16,536 nucleotides of DNA from an uncultured Erysipelotrichaceae bacterium (GTDB lineage Bacteria; Bacillota_I; Bacilli_A; RF39; UBA660): the NCBI GenBank assembly GCA_902803685.1, contig CADCQR010000063.1:1-16536 (forward strand), read 5' to 3'. Shown piece after piece: positions 6,704 through 15,686 of this stretch (its first letter is position 1; every line of letters begins with the position of its first letter). The position numbers were made by a program, and so were the translations under genes. The notes beneath the pieces are model-generated. The model had not been told where the DNA came from and did not search any database. It worked only from the letters and a program-made list of their open reading frames with translations.

Positions 6704-7975
6704 ATGAGAAGTGTTGGAGTACTGAGCTTGGGATGTAAAGTTAATACGTATGAAAGTGAGTTTGTTATTAATGAGTTAAAAAAAGCAGGCTATGTTATAA
6801 AAGATTTTGATGATATTTGTGATGTTTATATAATCAATACTTGTACTGTTACTAATAATAGTGATTCAAAATCTAGGAAGATGATAAAGCAGGCTATTAA
6901 AAGAAATCCTAATGCCTGTGTTGTTGCTATGGGATGTTTTATAGCTGCTAATAAAAATTATCAAATTGATGGATTAGACATTACTATCGGTAATAAAGAT
7001 AAGGCTGCTATTGTAGGAGTTTTAGATGACTATTTTAAAAATAAAGAAATAATTAAATTAGATTATAGTGAAAGATTAAATGAGTTTGAGGATATGTATA
7101 TTACAGAGTTTCCTGGGAGGACAAGAGCTTTTGTCAAAATCCAAGATGGTTGTGATAATTTCTGTACATATTGCATTATCCCGTTTGTGAGAGGAAAATG
7201 TCGGAGTAAAGAAGAGAATAAAGTTGTAGAAGAAATTGAAGGTTTAGTTTCCAACGGTTATAAAGAAGTAGTACTTACTGGTATTCATACTGGAAATTAT
7301 GGTAATGATTTAGAAACTAATTTTGCTCATTTGTTAGATAGATTAATTAAAATCGACGGTTTAGAAAGACTAAGAATTTCTTCCATAGAAGTAACAGAAT
7401 TAAATGATGAATTTTTGAATGTATTTAAAAATTCCAAGATATTAGTTGATCATCTACATATCCCATTACAAGCTGGTTCTAATGAAATATTACATTTAAT
7501 GAATAGAAAATACGATTTGGATTTTTTTGAAAATAAGATAAAACAAATAAGGAAACTTAGACCTACTATTTCAATAAGTACGGATGTTATTGTAGGCTTT
7601 CCTAAGGAAAGTGAGGAATTATTTCAAACGACTGTAGATACTTGTAAAAGGATTGGCTTTAGTAAATTACATGTCTTTCCTTATAGTGAAAGAATAGGTA
7701 CTGCTGCTTCTAGGATGGATGGAAAAATAGATGGTGGCGTAAAAAAAAGACGTGCCAGAGAGTTGATTGAAGTTTCTCAAGAGTTAGAGATTGCGTACAT
7801 GAGACAATTTATAAATAAAGAAGTAGACGTGTTAATTGAGGAGTTTAAAGATGGTTTTAGTTTTGGACATACCGGTAATTATTTGTATGTTAAGATAAAG
7901 GGAGAATTGCCACATAATGAAATTGTAAAAGTCAAAGCAATAGATGTAGAGTATCCATATGTTATAGGCGAGTAG
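6704..7975 (+). CDS. mtaB: MtaB, tRNA t6A37 methylthiotransferase
   Basis: A 423-residue radical SAM enzyme that adds a methylthio group to N6-threonylcarbamoyladenosine at position 37 of tRNAs reading ANN codons, giving ms2t6A (YqeV/MtaB type). The N-terminal MTTase domain carries the first iron-sulfur cluster ligands Cys11 (SLGCKVN), Cys47 (INTCTVTN) and Cys78 (AMGCF). The radical SAM core carries Cys150, Cys154 and Cys157 (DGCDNFCTYCIIPF). Other family landmarks are HIPLQAGSNEIL, DVIVGFPKES and HVFPYSERIGTAA. A C-terminal TRAM-like RNA-binding domain occupies about 358-423. CKVN, TCTVTN and the short C-terminus place it in MtaB rather than MiaB. The start at 6704 has GAGGG five bases upstream and lies after the predicted transcription start; an ATG at 6677 does not. 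The next gene follows after 17 bases, so the two are likely cotranscribed. Confidence 0.95.
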   Translation: MRSVGVLSLGCKVNTYESEFVINELKKAGYVIKDFDDICDVYIINTCTVTNNSDSKSRKMIKQAIKRNPNACVVAMGCFIAANKNYQIDGLDITIGNKDKAAIVGVLDDYFKNKEIIKLDYSERLNEFEDMYITEFPGRTRAFVKIQDGCDNFCTYCIIPFVRGKCRSKEENKVVEEIEGLVSNGYKEVVLTGIHTGNYGNDLETNFAHLLDRLIKIDGLERLRISSIEVTELNDEFLNVFKNSKILVDHLHIPLQAGSNEILHLMNRKYDLDFFENKIKQIRKLRPTISISTDVIVGFPKESEELFQTTVDTCKRIGFSKLHVFPYSERIGTAASRMDGKIDGGVKKRRARELIEVSQELEIAYMRQFINKEVDVLIEEFKDGFSFGHTGNYLYVKIKGELPHNEIVKVKAIDVEYPYVIGE

Positions 7976-7992
7976 AAAAGAGGTGTGTATCA

Positions 7993-10191
7993 GTGGCTGA
8001 TGCGAGTATAAAAGGAAAATATACTAAAACAATTTTTGCTAATAGTACTACAGGATATACTGTTGGGCTATTCAAAGTCCATGATACAGACAATGAAGCA
8101 TTAACTGATTATTTAAATAGAAATATAACTTTTACTGGATATTTTCATGAGTTAAATGAGACTGATACATATATAATGTGGGGAAATTTAGTAAGTCATG
8201 AAAAATATGGTGAACAATTCAGTGTTGTTAAATATGATAGATGTAGACCAGAAGAAAAAAATTCTATTGTTGAATTCTTATCTAGTGGTCTATTTAAGGG
8301 TATTGGTGAAAAAAAAGCTAAATCAATAGTTGATGTTTTAGGTAAAGATACTTTAAAAATTATATTAGAAAATCCTAGTAATCTTATATTAATACCGGGT
8401 ATTACTAAAAAGAATATTGATACTCTACATAATCAATTAAAAGAGTATGAGTCTAGTTATGAAACAATATTGTATCTTGAAGAAAAAGGTTTTGCAACAA
8501 GAGATGCGATGTTAGTTTATAATTATTATAAGACTCGAACAATTGATGTTATAGAGACTGATATATATTCATTAATAGATGATATTGTTGATATAAGTTT
8601 TAAAAAGATAGATTCCATAGCATTAAATATGGGAATAGAGAAAGATAATATTATTAGAATTAAAGCAGGGGTAGTTTATGTAATTGATGAGGTATGTAAT
8701 ACCTATGGGCATAGTTACTTAGGTTATTCAGAAATTGCTAATTATTTAATTAGAGTACTAGGTATTAAGATATCAAAAGAAACCTATGATGAAGCTTTAC
8801 TTCAATTGCAGGTTAATTCAAAAATTGTTATTAAAGATGATAAGTATTATTTAAAAGAAATGTATGATTCAGAATGTTTAATTGTTAGAAGATTTAGATT
8901 ATTAGCTAATAATTCTATTCATGAAAATAAGAAACTAGATTTAATTATAAATGATTTAGAAGAGTTCTATGGGATTAAATATAATACAGAACAACGGGAA
9001 GCTATAAAGTCTAGTTATGAAAAAGATTTTTTAATAATAACAGGTGGGCCTGGAACCGGTAAAACTACGATTATGAAAGGTATTACAGAAGTTTTTAGAA
9101 GACTAAATAAATGGAATTTTGAGCAATTACAAGAAAAAATTGTTTTATTGGCACCTACTGGTAGAGCAGCCAAAAGAATGAGTGAAACTACTATGATGAA
9201 GGCAAGTACTATACATAGGTTTTTAAAGTGGCAAAAAGAGACAGGTAAATTTCAAGTAAATGAATATAACAAGAGTAAGGCTGAAATTGTTATACTGGAT
9301 GAATCTAGTATGATAGATACATATCTTATGGCTTCATTGTTAAAGGGAATTAGTGCCAATTGTCGGATTATTATGGTTGGTGATGATCATCAGTTACCTT
9401 CAGTTGGACCTGGAGATGTTTTACATGATTTAATAGAAAGTAAAATGCTCCCGGTTGTTAAGCTAGCGCAATTATATAGACAAGGAAAAGATTCTAATAT
9501 TATTTCTTTGGCGTATGGAATAAGAAAATGTGATATTGATTATTCTATATTTAATGAAAAAGATGATTTGACATTTATTAAATGTGGTACTGATCAAGTA
9601 ATAGGAAATATTAAAGAAATTTGTGGAGCGTATATGGATTATCCATATAAGGATTTTCAAATATTGGCTCCGATGTATAAAAGTGCTGCTGGTATTGATG
9701 AAATTAATAATCAATTGCAGGATGTTTTTAATCCAAAAAGTAATCAAAAAAAGGAACTGCGCATTGGAGATGTTATATTTAGAGAAGGAGATAAAGTTAT
9801 ACAATTAACTAATATGCCTGATGATAATGTTTATAATGGTGATATTGGTTTAATATCTAAGATAACGACTTCATCAAAAAAGGAAGTAGAAATTGATTTT
9901 GATGGTAATATTGTACGATATACTCCAGCTAATTTTGGTAATTTTAGGTTAGCTTATGCTATATCAATACATAAATCACAAGGGTCTGAGTTCAAAGTTG
10001 TTATCATGCCTATCGTGAAAAATTATAGTAAAATGCTATATCAAAAGCTTGTATATACAGCTGTAACTAGAAGTAAGCATAATTTATTTTTGATTGGAGA
10101 TTTATCAGCTTTAGAGTACGCTGCTAAAAACACAAATACGGATATTCGAAAAACTACAATCAAGGATTTTTTGATTGATGGTATAAAATAA
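7993..10191 (+). CDS. recD2: RecD2-type DNA helicase (SF1, 5'-3')
   Basis: A 732-residue helicase of the RecD2/YrrC family, which acts without RecBC in DNA repair and replication-fork maintenance. It has an N-terminal OB-like domain (about 1-90) and tandem helix-hairpin-helix segments (about 97-150; GLFKGIGEKKAKSI and LIPGITKKNIDTL). The linker domain is followed by the motor: Walker A GGPGTGKTT (351-359), motif Ia (LAPTGRAAKRM), Walker B with Asp436-Glu437 (ILDESSMID), motif III (MVGDDHQLPSVGPGDVL), and LAQLYRQG. The C-terminal motor has SIHKSQGSEF (658-666) and YTAVTRSKHNL. Bacillus homologs are near 800 residues, so this copy is slightly compact but complete. The start is a GTG at 7993, with AGAGGTG seven bases upstream. 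It follows mtaB by 17 bases and precedes a small gene by 37. Confidence 0.96.
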   Translation: MADASIKGKYTKTIFANSTTGYTVGLFKVHDTDNEALTDYLNRNITFTGYFHELNETDTYIMWGNLVSHEKYGEQFSVVKYDRCRPEEKNSIVEFLSSGLFKGIGEKKAKSIVDVLGKDTLKIILENPSNLILIPGITKKNIDTLHNQLKEYESSYETILYLEEKGFATRDAMLVYNYYKTRTIDVIETDIYSLIDDIVDISFKKIDSIALNMGIEKDNIIRIKAGVVYVIDEVCNTYGHSYLGYSEIANYLIRVLGIKISKETYDEALLQLQVNSKIVIKDDKYYLKEMYDSECLIVRRFRLLANNSIHENKKLDLIINDLEEFYGIKYNTEQREAIKSSYEKDFLIITGGPGTGKTTIMKGITEVFRRLNKWNFEQLQEKIVLLAPTGRAAKRMSETTMMKASTIHRFLKWQKETGKFQVNEYNKSKAEIVILDESSMIDTYLMASLLKGISANCRIIMVGDDHQLPSVGPGDVLHDLIESKMLPVVKLAQLYRQGKDSNIISLAYGIRKCDIDYSIFNEKDDLTFIKCGTDQVIGNIKEICGAYMDYPYKDFQILAPMYKSAAGIDEINNQLQDVFNPKSNQKKELRIGDVIFREGDKVIQLTNMPDDNVYNGDIGLISKITTSSKKEVEIDFDGNIVRYTPANFGNFRLAYAISIHKSQGSEFKVVIMPIVKNYSKMLYQKLVYTAVTRSKHNLFLIGDLSALEYAAKNTNTDIRKTTIKDFLIDGIK

Positions 10192-10228
10192 TTACATTTT
10201 GTCAAACTAATAACTGAGGTGAGATATA

Positions 10229-10399
10229 ATGAAAGAAGAAAAATCATCAATGGGATTAGTGGTCTTAATGGCTATGGGTTCAATTGCTGCTATTGGATGT
10301 AAATATATGATGTGTCATCCAGAGTTAAAAAGGAATATGAAAAATATGATGAAGAGTGCTACTAAGAGAATTTATAAAATGTTAGATGAAATGGACTAA
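10229..10399 (+). CDS. 56-residue small membrane protein, unknown
   Basis: The short frame begins at an ATG preceded by a strong GAGGTGAG (10217-10223) and ends in a TAA. The product begins with a charged KEEKSS, has a hydrophobic helix (about 8-23, MGLVVLMAMGSIAAIG) interrupted near its end by CKYMMCH, and then a basic, Met-rich amphipathic segment (LKRNMKNMMKSATKRIYKML) that would lie along or just inside the membrane. Two Cys (24 and 29) and nine Met in 56 residues are notable. It is the last gene of the mtaB-recD2 unit, and its stop codon lies within the terminator stem. The basic tail and single helix recall small YtxH-like membrane proteins, but I do not assign a family. Function unknown. 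Confidence 0.75.
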   Translation: MKEEKSSMGLVVLMAMGSIAAIGCKYMMCHPELKRNMKNMMKSATKRIYKMLDEMD

Positions 10400-10422
10400 G
10401 GTTTAAGCTTTAGTCTTTTTAT
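10394..10422 (+). terminator. Rho-independent terminator overlapping a stop codon
   Basis: GACTAAGG (10394-10401) pairs with CTTTAGTC (10408-10415), one pair being G-U, around a 6-base loop, and is followed by TTTTTATTTG. The stem includes the last sense codon and the TAA of the small gene. It closes the mtaB-recD2 unit. Confidence 0.8.
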
Positions 10423-10437
10423 TTGTACTTTTTTTTC

Positions 10438-10467
10438 TTGATAAAAATTATGTTCGTATGTTATGAT
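10438..10467 (+). promoter_or_regulatory. Possible upstream promoter for parE
   Basis: TTGATA (10438-10443), an 18-base spacer and TATGAT (10462-10467) make a fair sigma-A-like promoter about 100 bases before the parE start. It is weaker than the proximal one and could be chance in this AT-rich gap. Confidence 0.3.
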
Positions 10468-10511
10468 GGAAAAGCTGAAAAGCTTAGGGATAAAAAGATT
10501 TTACATTAGAT

Positions 10512-10540
10512 TTGCAAATGTATAATTTTAAAGATATAAT
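10512..10540 (+). promoter_or_regulatory. Promoter of the parE-parC operon
   Basis: TTGCAA (10512-10517), exactly 17 bases, then a perfect TATAAT (10535-10540). The start codon used for parE lies 29 bases after the -10 box. A second TATAAT at 10521-10526 lacks a spaced -35. This also shows that an in-frame TTG at 10512 cannot be the start of parE. Confidence 0.7.
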
Positions 10541-10568
10541 AAAGAAAGTAATTATTAGGAGTGATAAT

Positions 10569-12476
10569 ATGGCTGGAAAGTATGATGAGGCCTCAATTAA
10601 GATTCTTGAAGGGTTAGAAGCTGTAAGAAAAAGACCTGGTATGTATATTGGATCTACTGATAAAAGAGGATTACACCACTTAGTTTGGGAAATTGTTGAC
10701 AATTCGGTTGATGAGGCTATAAATGGTTATGGTGATTATATTAAAGTAACATTACATTCTGATAAGTCGGTAAGTGTAGAAGATCATGGGCGTGGTGTTC
10801 CAACCGGAATGCATGAGTCTGGTATGAGTACCCCAGAGGTTATTTATACTATATTACATGCTGGGGGTAAATTTGAATCTGATGGATATAAAGTTTCAGG
10901 CGGACTTCACGGTGTTGGTTCAAGTGTTGTTAATGCTTTATCTAAATGGATGGAAGTTACTATAAAGAGAGATAAACAGGAATTTTATATAAGATTCGAA
11001 AATGGTGGTAAAGTGGTTGTTCCTTTAAAGGTTATTGGTCCTGCTAGGACAACAGGTACAACAGTAAGATTTTTGCCAGATCCAGAAATTTTTTCATCAA
11101 CTAATTTCTCATACACGACGATTTGTGAGAGAATGCAGGAATCAGCTTATCTTTTAAAAGGTATTACTATAGAAGTATGTGATGAAGAAGATGAAAGAAG
11201 CTCAAAATTTTATTATGAACGTGGAATTGAGGAGTATGTAGAAGATTTAAATGCTGATAAGAATACTTTACATAAAGTATTATCATTCACTGGCATAAAA
11301 GATAAGATTGAAGTAAACATATCAATGCAATATACAGATAGTTATTCAGAAAACATAATAAGTTTTGTAAATGATGTTAAAACTATTGATGGTGGAAGCC
11401 ATGAAGTTGGTTTTAAGACGGCACTAACCAAGGTATTTAATGATTATGCTAAAACTAATGGTTTTATAAAGGGAAATAGTGGTAGTTTAGACGGAAGTGA
11501 TGTTCGAGAAGGACTTACTGCTATAATTAGTTTGAAAATACCAGAATCTATTTTGCAATTTGAAGGGCAAACTAAAGGAAAACTTGGGACTCCACAAGCG
11601 AAAAGTGCAGTGGAAAATGTTGTTACAGATAATTTAAGAATTTATTTAGAAGAAAACAGAACAATTGCTACAGAAATTATCAGTAAGTCATTAAAAAGTA
11701 AGGCAGCTAGAGAAGCTGCACGCAAAGCTCGTGATGAAGCTAGAAATGGAAAAAGTAAGAAAAACTCAAAAGAGCGAAGTTTGTCAGGAAAACTTGCTCC
11801 TGCTCAAAGTAAAGATAAAAGCAGAAAAGAGCTATTTTTGGTGGAAGGAGACTCAGCTGGTGGTTCTGCTAAACAGGGACGTGATAGAGCATATCAAGCT
11901 ATTCTACCACTTCGTGGTAAAGTTCTTAATACAGAAAAAACTCGAGAAGAAGATATTTTAAAAAATGAAGAAATAAATACCATGATTTATACAATTGGTG
12001 CTGGCTATGGTTCTAATTTTGATATAAAAGATTGTGAATATTCAAAAGTAATAATAATGTCCGATGCAGATGAGGATGGAGGTCATATTCAATGTTTATT
12101 ACTAACTTTCTTTTATCGTTATATGAAGCCATTAATCGAAGATGGTAGATTGTTTGTTGCTTTACCACCACTTTTTAAGATACAAAGTGGTAAAGATATT
12201 CAATATGCTTATACAGTTGAAGAAATGAAAGAAAAATCCAAGGGAAAAAAATGTGATATTCAAAGATATAACGGACTTGGTGAAATGAATGCTGATCAGC
12301 TATGTGAGACAACTATGAAACCAGGAAGTCGTACATTAATTAGAGTAAATATCGAAGATGCGCAGTTAGCAGAAAAACGAGTGTCAATTCTTATGGGTGA
12401 TGATGTACCACCGCGTAAAGAGTGGATTGAGGAAAATGTAGAGTTTTCATTAGAAGATGATTATAATATAGCTTAG
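10569..12476 (+). CDS. parE: Topoisomerase IV subunit B (ParE)
   Basis: A 635-residue ATPase subunit of topoisomerase IV, which decatenates daughter chromosomes together with ParC. The GHKL ATPase domain shows Glu41 (catalytic base) and Asn45 (Mg-binding) in VWEIVDNSVDEA, Asp72 in VEDHGRGVP, and GGLHGVGSSVVNAL. The TOPRIM domain has EGDSAGG from Glu426 and the metal-binding Asp499, Asp501 and Asp503 (MSDADEDGGH). LSGKLAPAQSKD and the Arg/Lys-rich helix before it match ParE; GyrB usually has LPGKLADCSS there. Length and the following parC agree. AGGAG at 10557-10561, seven bases before the ATG, fixes the start. TOPRIM reads DADEDGGH where most relatives have DADTDGAH or DADVDGAH; all acidic residues are kept. 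Its stop codon overlaps the ribosome binding site of the next gene. Confidence 0.95.
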   Translation: MAGKYDEASIKILEGLEAVRKRPGMYIGSTDKRGLHHLVWEIVDNSVDEAINGYGDYIKVTLHSDKSVSVEDHGRGVPTGMHESGMSTPEVIYTILHAGGKFESDGYKVSGGLHGVGSSVVNALSKWMEVTIKRDKQEFYIRFENGGKVVVPLKVIGPARTTGTTVRFLPDPEIFSSTNFSYTTICERMQESAYLLKGITIEVCDEEDERSSKFYYERGIEEYVEDLNADKNTLHKVLSFTGIKDKIEVNISMQYTDSYSENIISFVNDVKTIDGGSHEVGFKTALTKVFNDYAKTNGFIKGNSGSLDGSDVREGLTAIISLKIPESILQFEGQTKGKLGTPQAKSAVENVVTDNLRIYLEENRTIATEIISKSLKSKAAREAARKARDEARNGKSKKNSKERSLSGKLAPAQSKDKSRKELFLVEGDSAGGSAKQGRDRAYQAILPLRGKVLNTEKTREEDILKNEEINTMIYTIGAGYGSNFDIKDCEYSKVIIMSDADEDGGHIQCLLLTFFYRYMKPLIEDGRLFVALPPLFKIQSGKDIQYAYTVEEMKEKSKGKKCDIQRYNGLGEMNADQLCETTMKPGSRTLIRVNIEDAQLAEKRVSILMGDDVPPRKEWIEENVEFSLEDDYNIA

Positions 12477-12485
12477 GAGGTTCGT

Positions 12486-13051
12486 ATGTCTAAAAATAGT
12501 TATGATGTTTCAGGATAAAATGTGGGTTAGTTTTAGTAGATAATCCTAATAAGGTTTTAGATGACTATGAAAGGCGTTATAGAGGCAATACTTTTGATAG
12601 TAAGGCTAAGAGTAATGCTTTAGAGCATAGAGATATTGTGAGATCAATAATAGATGGCTTTTGTCCTTATTCACTTGTTGACTTTAACGATGTTGCTGGA
12701 TTGAATGTCAGTGAAGCTACGGAGTTGCTCGATGAAAAATTAATGTATGGTAATTTTATATTATTAATATATGCCGAAGCAACTGAGGTCACAGCTGATG
12801 GAAAATTTATGCTAAAAAGACTTCCATTATATGCCGCTAGGGTCAATAGTGATGATTATCGATATGATACTAAAATGGAAGATGCATTTGGGAATTTGTT
12901 ATCAACTAATTTTAGTGATAATAGTATAGTTTATGATAGAAAATATGAGTATATTAAATGCTTTTTAGAAAGATATGTATATGGAAATAAAGCGGCTACT
13001 GATAATTTTATATTATCACTAGATAAAAAAGGCAGAAATAAAAATAAGTAG
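12486..13051 (+). pseudogene. Unknown gene between parE and parC, apparent one-base frameshift near its start
   Basis: A textbook AGGAGG (12475-12480) overlaps the parE stop and precedes an ATG at 12486, but that frame ends after ten codons (MSKNSYDVSG, TAA at 12516-12518). A long open frame lies one base back: from 12506 it reads FRIKCGLVLVDNPNKVLDDY and continues without a stop to the TAG at 13049-13051. Between 12506 and 12637 this frame has no ATG, GTG or TTG, so without a shift the only start is a GTG at 12638 (137 residues), which has only a weak binding site and would discard a well-formed 43-codon segment. The shift must fall between 12504 and 12517. Adding one T to the TTT at 12508-12510 restores a smooth 188-residue protein (DVFRIKCGLV). 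No slippery heptamer is visible, so recent mutation or a base-calling error is more likely than programmed shifting. The product is soluble, mixed alpha/beta by eye, with no recognised family. Confidence 0.65.
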
Positions 13052-13062
13052 AAAGTAGTGGT

Positions 13063-15630
13063 ATGATGCCAAGAAAAAAAACAGAAACAGAAGAAGTAAT
13101 AGAGAAAATTTTTGATTACACTCTTGAGGATATAATGGGGGAACGGTTTGGGAGTTATTCTAAATATATAATTCAAGATCGTGCTATTCCAGATGCTAGG
13201 GATGGGTTAAAACCGGTTCAAAGACGTATTCTTTATTCTATGCATAAGGAAAAAAATACTTATGATAGGGGATATAGAAAAAGCGCTAAAACTGTTGGTG
13301 ACGTTATAGGAAATTATCATCCACACGGTGATACATCAATATATGATGCTATGGTTAGAATGAGTCAGCCATGGAAAACAAGATTACCATATATTGATAT
13401 GCATGGTAATAATGGGTCTATCGATGGAGATAGTCCAGCTGCCTATCGTTATACTGAAGCTAGGCTTTCAAAAATAGCTAATGAAATGCTGCGAGATATA
13501 GATAAAAATACTGTTGAGTTCGCACCAAACTTTGATGATACAACAGTAGAGCCAACTGTTCTTCCTGCTAGATTTCCTGCCTTGCTTGTTTATGGTGCTC
13601 AAGGAATTAGTGCTGGTTATGCTACTAATATTCCAACACATAATTTGAATGAAGTTGTTGATGCTACAATCTATAGAATTGATAATCCAGATTGTAGTCT
13701 GGACGATTTAATGAAGTTTGTAAAAGGGCCAGATTTTCCAACAGGTGGCACCATAGAGGGTGTTGATGGCATCAAAGAGGCGTATAAAACTGGTCGAGGT
13801 AGAATAGTTATTAAAAGTAAGTATAAATGGGAAGAAACTAAGACGGGTTTATCTTTAGTAATCACAGAAATACCTTTTGAGTCTAATAAAGCCCAGATGG
13901 TAAAAAAAATAGACGATATAAGAATCGATAAAAAAATAGACGGAATTATTGAAGTTAGAGATGAATCAGCTGCAGATATTCGTGTAGTAATAGATGTTAA
14001 AAAGAATGCAAATAAGGAATTAATACTTAATTATTTACTGAAAAATACCGATATGCAAATAAGCTATAATTTTAATATGGTAGCTATTGTAAATAGAAGA
14101 CCTAAGTTATTAGGACTTACTCAAGCATTAGATGCATTTATAGTTCATCAAAAAGAGGTTGTAAAGCGTAGAACACAGTTTGATTTAAATCATGCTAAGG
14201 CAAGATTTCATATAGTGGAAGGCTTAATTAAGTGTATTTCAATTTTAGATGAGGTTATAAAAACAATTAGAGCTTCCAAGAATAAAGCTGAATCGAAGGA
14301 AAATCTTATGAAAGAATTTGATTTTTCTGAGCCTCAGGCAGAAGCAATTGTTACTTTACAATTATATAGATTATCTAATACTGATGTAGTAGCATTAGAA
14401 AATGAACTTGAAAACTTGAAAAGGGTAATAGAGGGTTTAACTGCAATCCTTGCTAGTGAGAGAGTGTTGATGAATGTTATAAAAAGAGATTTAAAAGAAG
14501 TAAATAAAGAATATCCAGTTGAAAGACTTACTGATATCAAAGACGAAATAACTGATATAAGAATAGATGCTGATGCTATGATACCTAAAGAAGATGTTGT
14601 AGTAGTTGTTACTAAAGATGGTTATTTAAAGAGAACGACATTCAGGTCATTTCAAGCTAGTGAACAAAATGATTTAGTATTGAAAGAAAATGATTATATA
14701 ATTGGTTTGTATGAAATGAATACTGTAGATGTATTATTATTATTTACTAGTGGCGGAAATTATTTGCACATACCAGTTCATATTATTCCCGACTTGAAAT
14801 GGAAAGACATGCCTAAACATGTAAGTAATATTGTAGAAGTACCAGTAGGCGAATCTATCGTTGGCATTGTTCCGGCATATCAATTTGAATCAAATAGAAA
14901 TATTATAACGGTTACTAGCAATGGTATGATAAAAAGGTCGCCACTGAAAGACTTTAAATTACAGAGATACTCTAAGGCTTCTTGTTGTATGAAGTTAAAG
15001 GCAAATGATAGTTTAGTAGCTGTTTTTGTAGAAGATTATAGTAATGTTATGATGATTGCTGATAGTGGATATTTATTAACTTTCCCTGCCTCTGATGTTC
15101 CAGTTATGGGAGTTAAGGCTAGTGGTGTTAAAGGTATGATGCTTAAAGGTGATAAGGTTGTATCGGCTAATTCATTTGATTATACAACATTTGAATTCAT
15201 TGCTTTGCTTACTGAAAAAGGTACAGGTAAACGAGTAAGACTTAATGAATTTGAATTAAGTACGCGAACAAGACGTGGTATTTTAGCAATTCGAGAAGTA
15301 AAATCTAATCCGTATAAAGTTTTAAAGGCATTGATTATCAAAGCAAAAGATAATATTGGAATAAAAAATGGTGATATCATAGAATTTAAATCTACAGAAT
15401 TGCCAATTGCAGATAGATATTCAACTGGTTCACAAATATCAAAACATAACTTGGATGATGCATTTGTTGTAGCCCGATTGATTAAAAATCAACTGGAGGA
15501 AGAACAGTTAGATTTGGATCAACCCCAAATAGTTGAAGTTATTAAAGAAGAGTCAGTACCAAAAAAAGAGCGTATTTCTTTGGCTGAAATTGATGATAGA
15601 TTAATGACTATAGATGATTTTTTAAACTAA
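13063..15630 (+). CDS. parC: Topoisomerase IV subunit A (ParC)
   Basis: An 855-residue DNA-cleaving subunit of topoisomerase IV. The winged-helix region has RAIPDARDGLKPVQRRILY and HPHGDTSIYDAMVRM. The catalytic tyrosine is Tyr130 in YRYTEARL. The tower and coiled coil are followed by a C-terminal beta-pinwheel whose blades begin near 515 (VVVVTKDGYLKRT, NIITVTSNGMIKRSP, IALLTEKGTGKRV). The EDIMGERFGSYSKYIIQDRA start, SAKTVGDVIGNYHPHGD and the absence of a GyrA box (QRRGGKG) assign it to ParC rather than GyrA. In the quinolone-contact region the residue matching Ser80 of Staphylococcus GrlA is Thr91, and the one matching Glu84 is Asp95. The gene starts 11 bases after the unknown gene; two ATGs lie in tandem (13063 and 13066), with only a weak GAAAG upstream, suggesting translational coupling. 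A tail of about 40 acidic residues follows the last blade. Confidence 0.95.
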   Translation: MMPRKKTETEEVIEKIFDYTLEDIMGERFGSYSKYIIQDRAIPDARDGLKPVQRRILYSMHKEKNTYDRGYRKSAKTVGDVIGNYHPHGDTSIYDAMVRMSQPWKTRLPYIDMHGNNGSIDGDSPAAYRYTEARLSKIANEMLRDIDKNTVEFAPNFDDTTVEPTVLPARFPALLVYGAQGISAGYATNIPTHNLNEVVDATIYRIDNPDCSLDDLMKFVKGPDFPTGGTIEGVDGIKEAYKTGRGRIVIKSKYKWEETKTGLSLVITEIPFESNKAQMVKKIDDIRIDKKIDGIIEVRDESAADIRVVIDVKKNANKELILNYLLKNTDMQISYNFNMVAIVNRRPKLLGLTQALDAFIVHQKEVVKRRTQFDLNHAKARFHIVEGLIKCISILDEVIKTIRASKNKAESKENLMKEFDFSEPQAEAIVTLQLYRLSNTDVVALENELENLKRVIEGLTAILASERVLMNVIKRDLKEVNKEYPVERLTDIKDEITDIRIDADAMIPKEDVVVVVTKDGYLKRTTFRSFQASEQNDLVLKENDYIIGLYEMNTVDVLLLFTSGGNYLHIPVHIIPDLKWKDMPKHVSNIVEVPVGESIVGIVPAYQFESNRNIITVTSNGMIKRSPLKDFKLQRYSKASCCMKLKANDSLVAVFVEDYSNVMMIADSGYLLTFPASDVPVMGVKASGVKGMMLKGDKVVSANSFDYTTFEFIALLTEKGTGKRVRLNEFELSTRTRRGILAIREVKSNPYKVLKALIIKAKDNIGIKNGDIIEFKSTELPIADRYSTGSQISKHNLDDAFVVARLIKNQLEEEQLDLDQPQIVEVIKEESVPKKERISLAEIDDRLMTIDDFLN

Positions 15631-15633
15631 AAT

Positions 15634-15660
15634 AGGAAGTAGAAATACTTCTTTTCTTTT
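15634..15660 (+). terminator. Rho-independent terminator after parC
   Basis: GGAAGTA pairs with TACTTCT (core GAAGTA 15636-15641 with TACTTC 15646-15651) closed by a GAAA tetraloop, followed by TTTTCTTTT. It lies four bases after the parC stop and ends the topoisomerase IV operon. Confidence 0.8.
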
Positions 15661-15686
15661 AACATAAAATAATATAGGTGATAAAT

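Noticed and set aside
10512..10568. Longer N-terminus for ParE starting at a TTG
   Set aside because: The TTG is the -35 box of a well-spaced promoter, and a good ribosome binding site precedes the ATG at 10569, which gives the family-typical start.
11731..11961. 76-codon frame inside parE
   Set aside because: It lies in another frame of a strongly conserved gene with no independent signals.
12504..12518. Programmed -1 frameshifting in the gene between parE and parC
   Set aside because: No X-XXY-YYZ slippery heptamer occurs in the permitted window, and no clear stimulatory stem was seen directly downstream; a lost base explains the pattern more simply.
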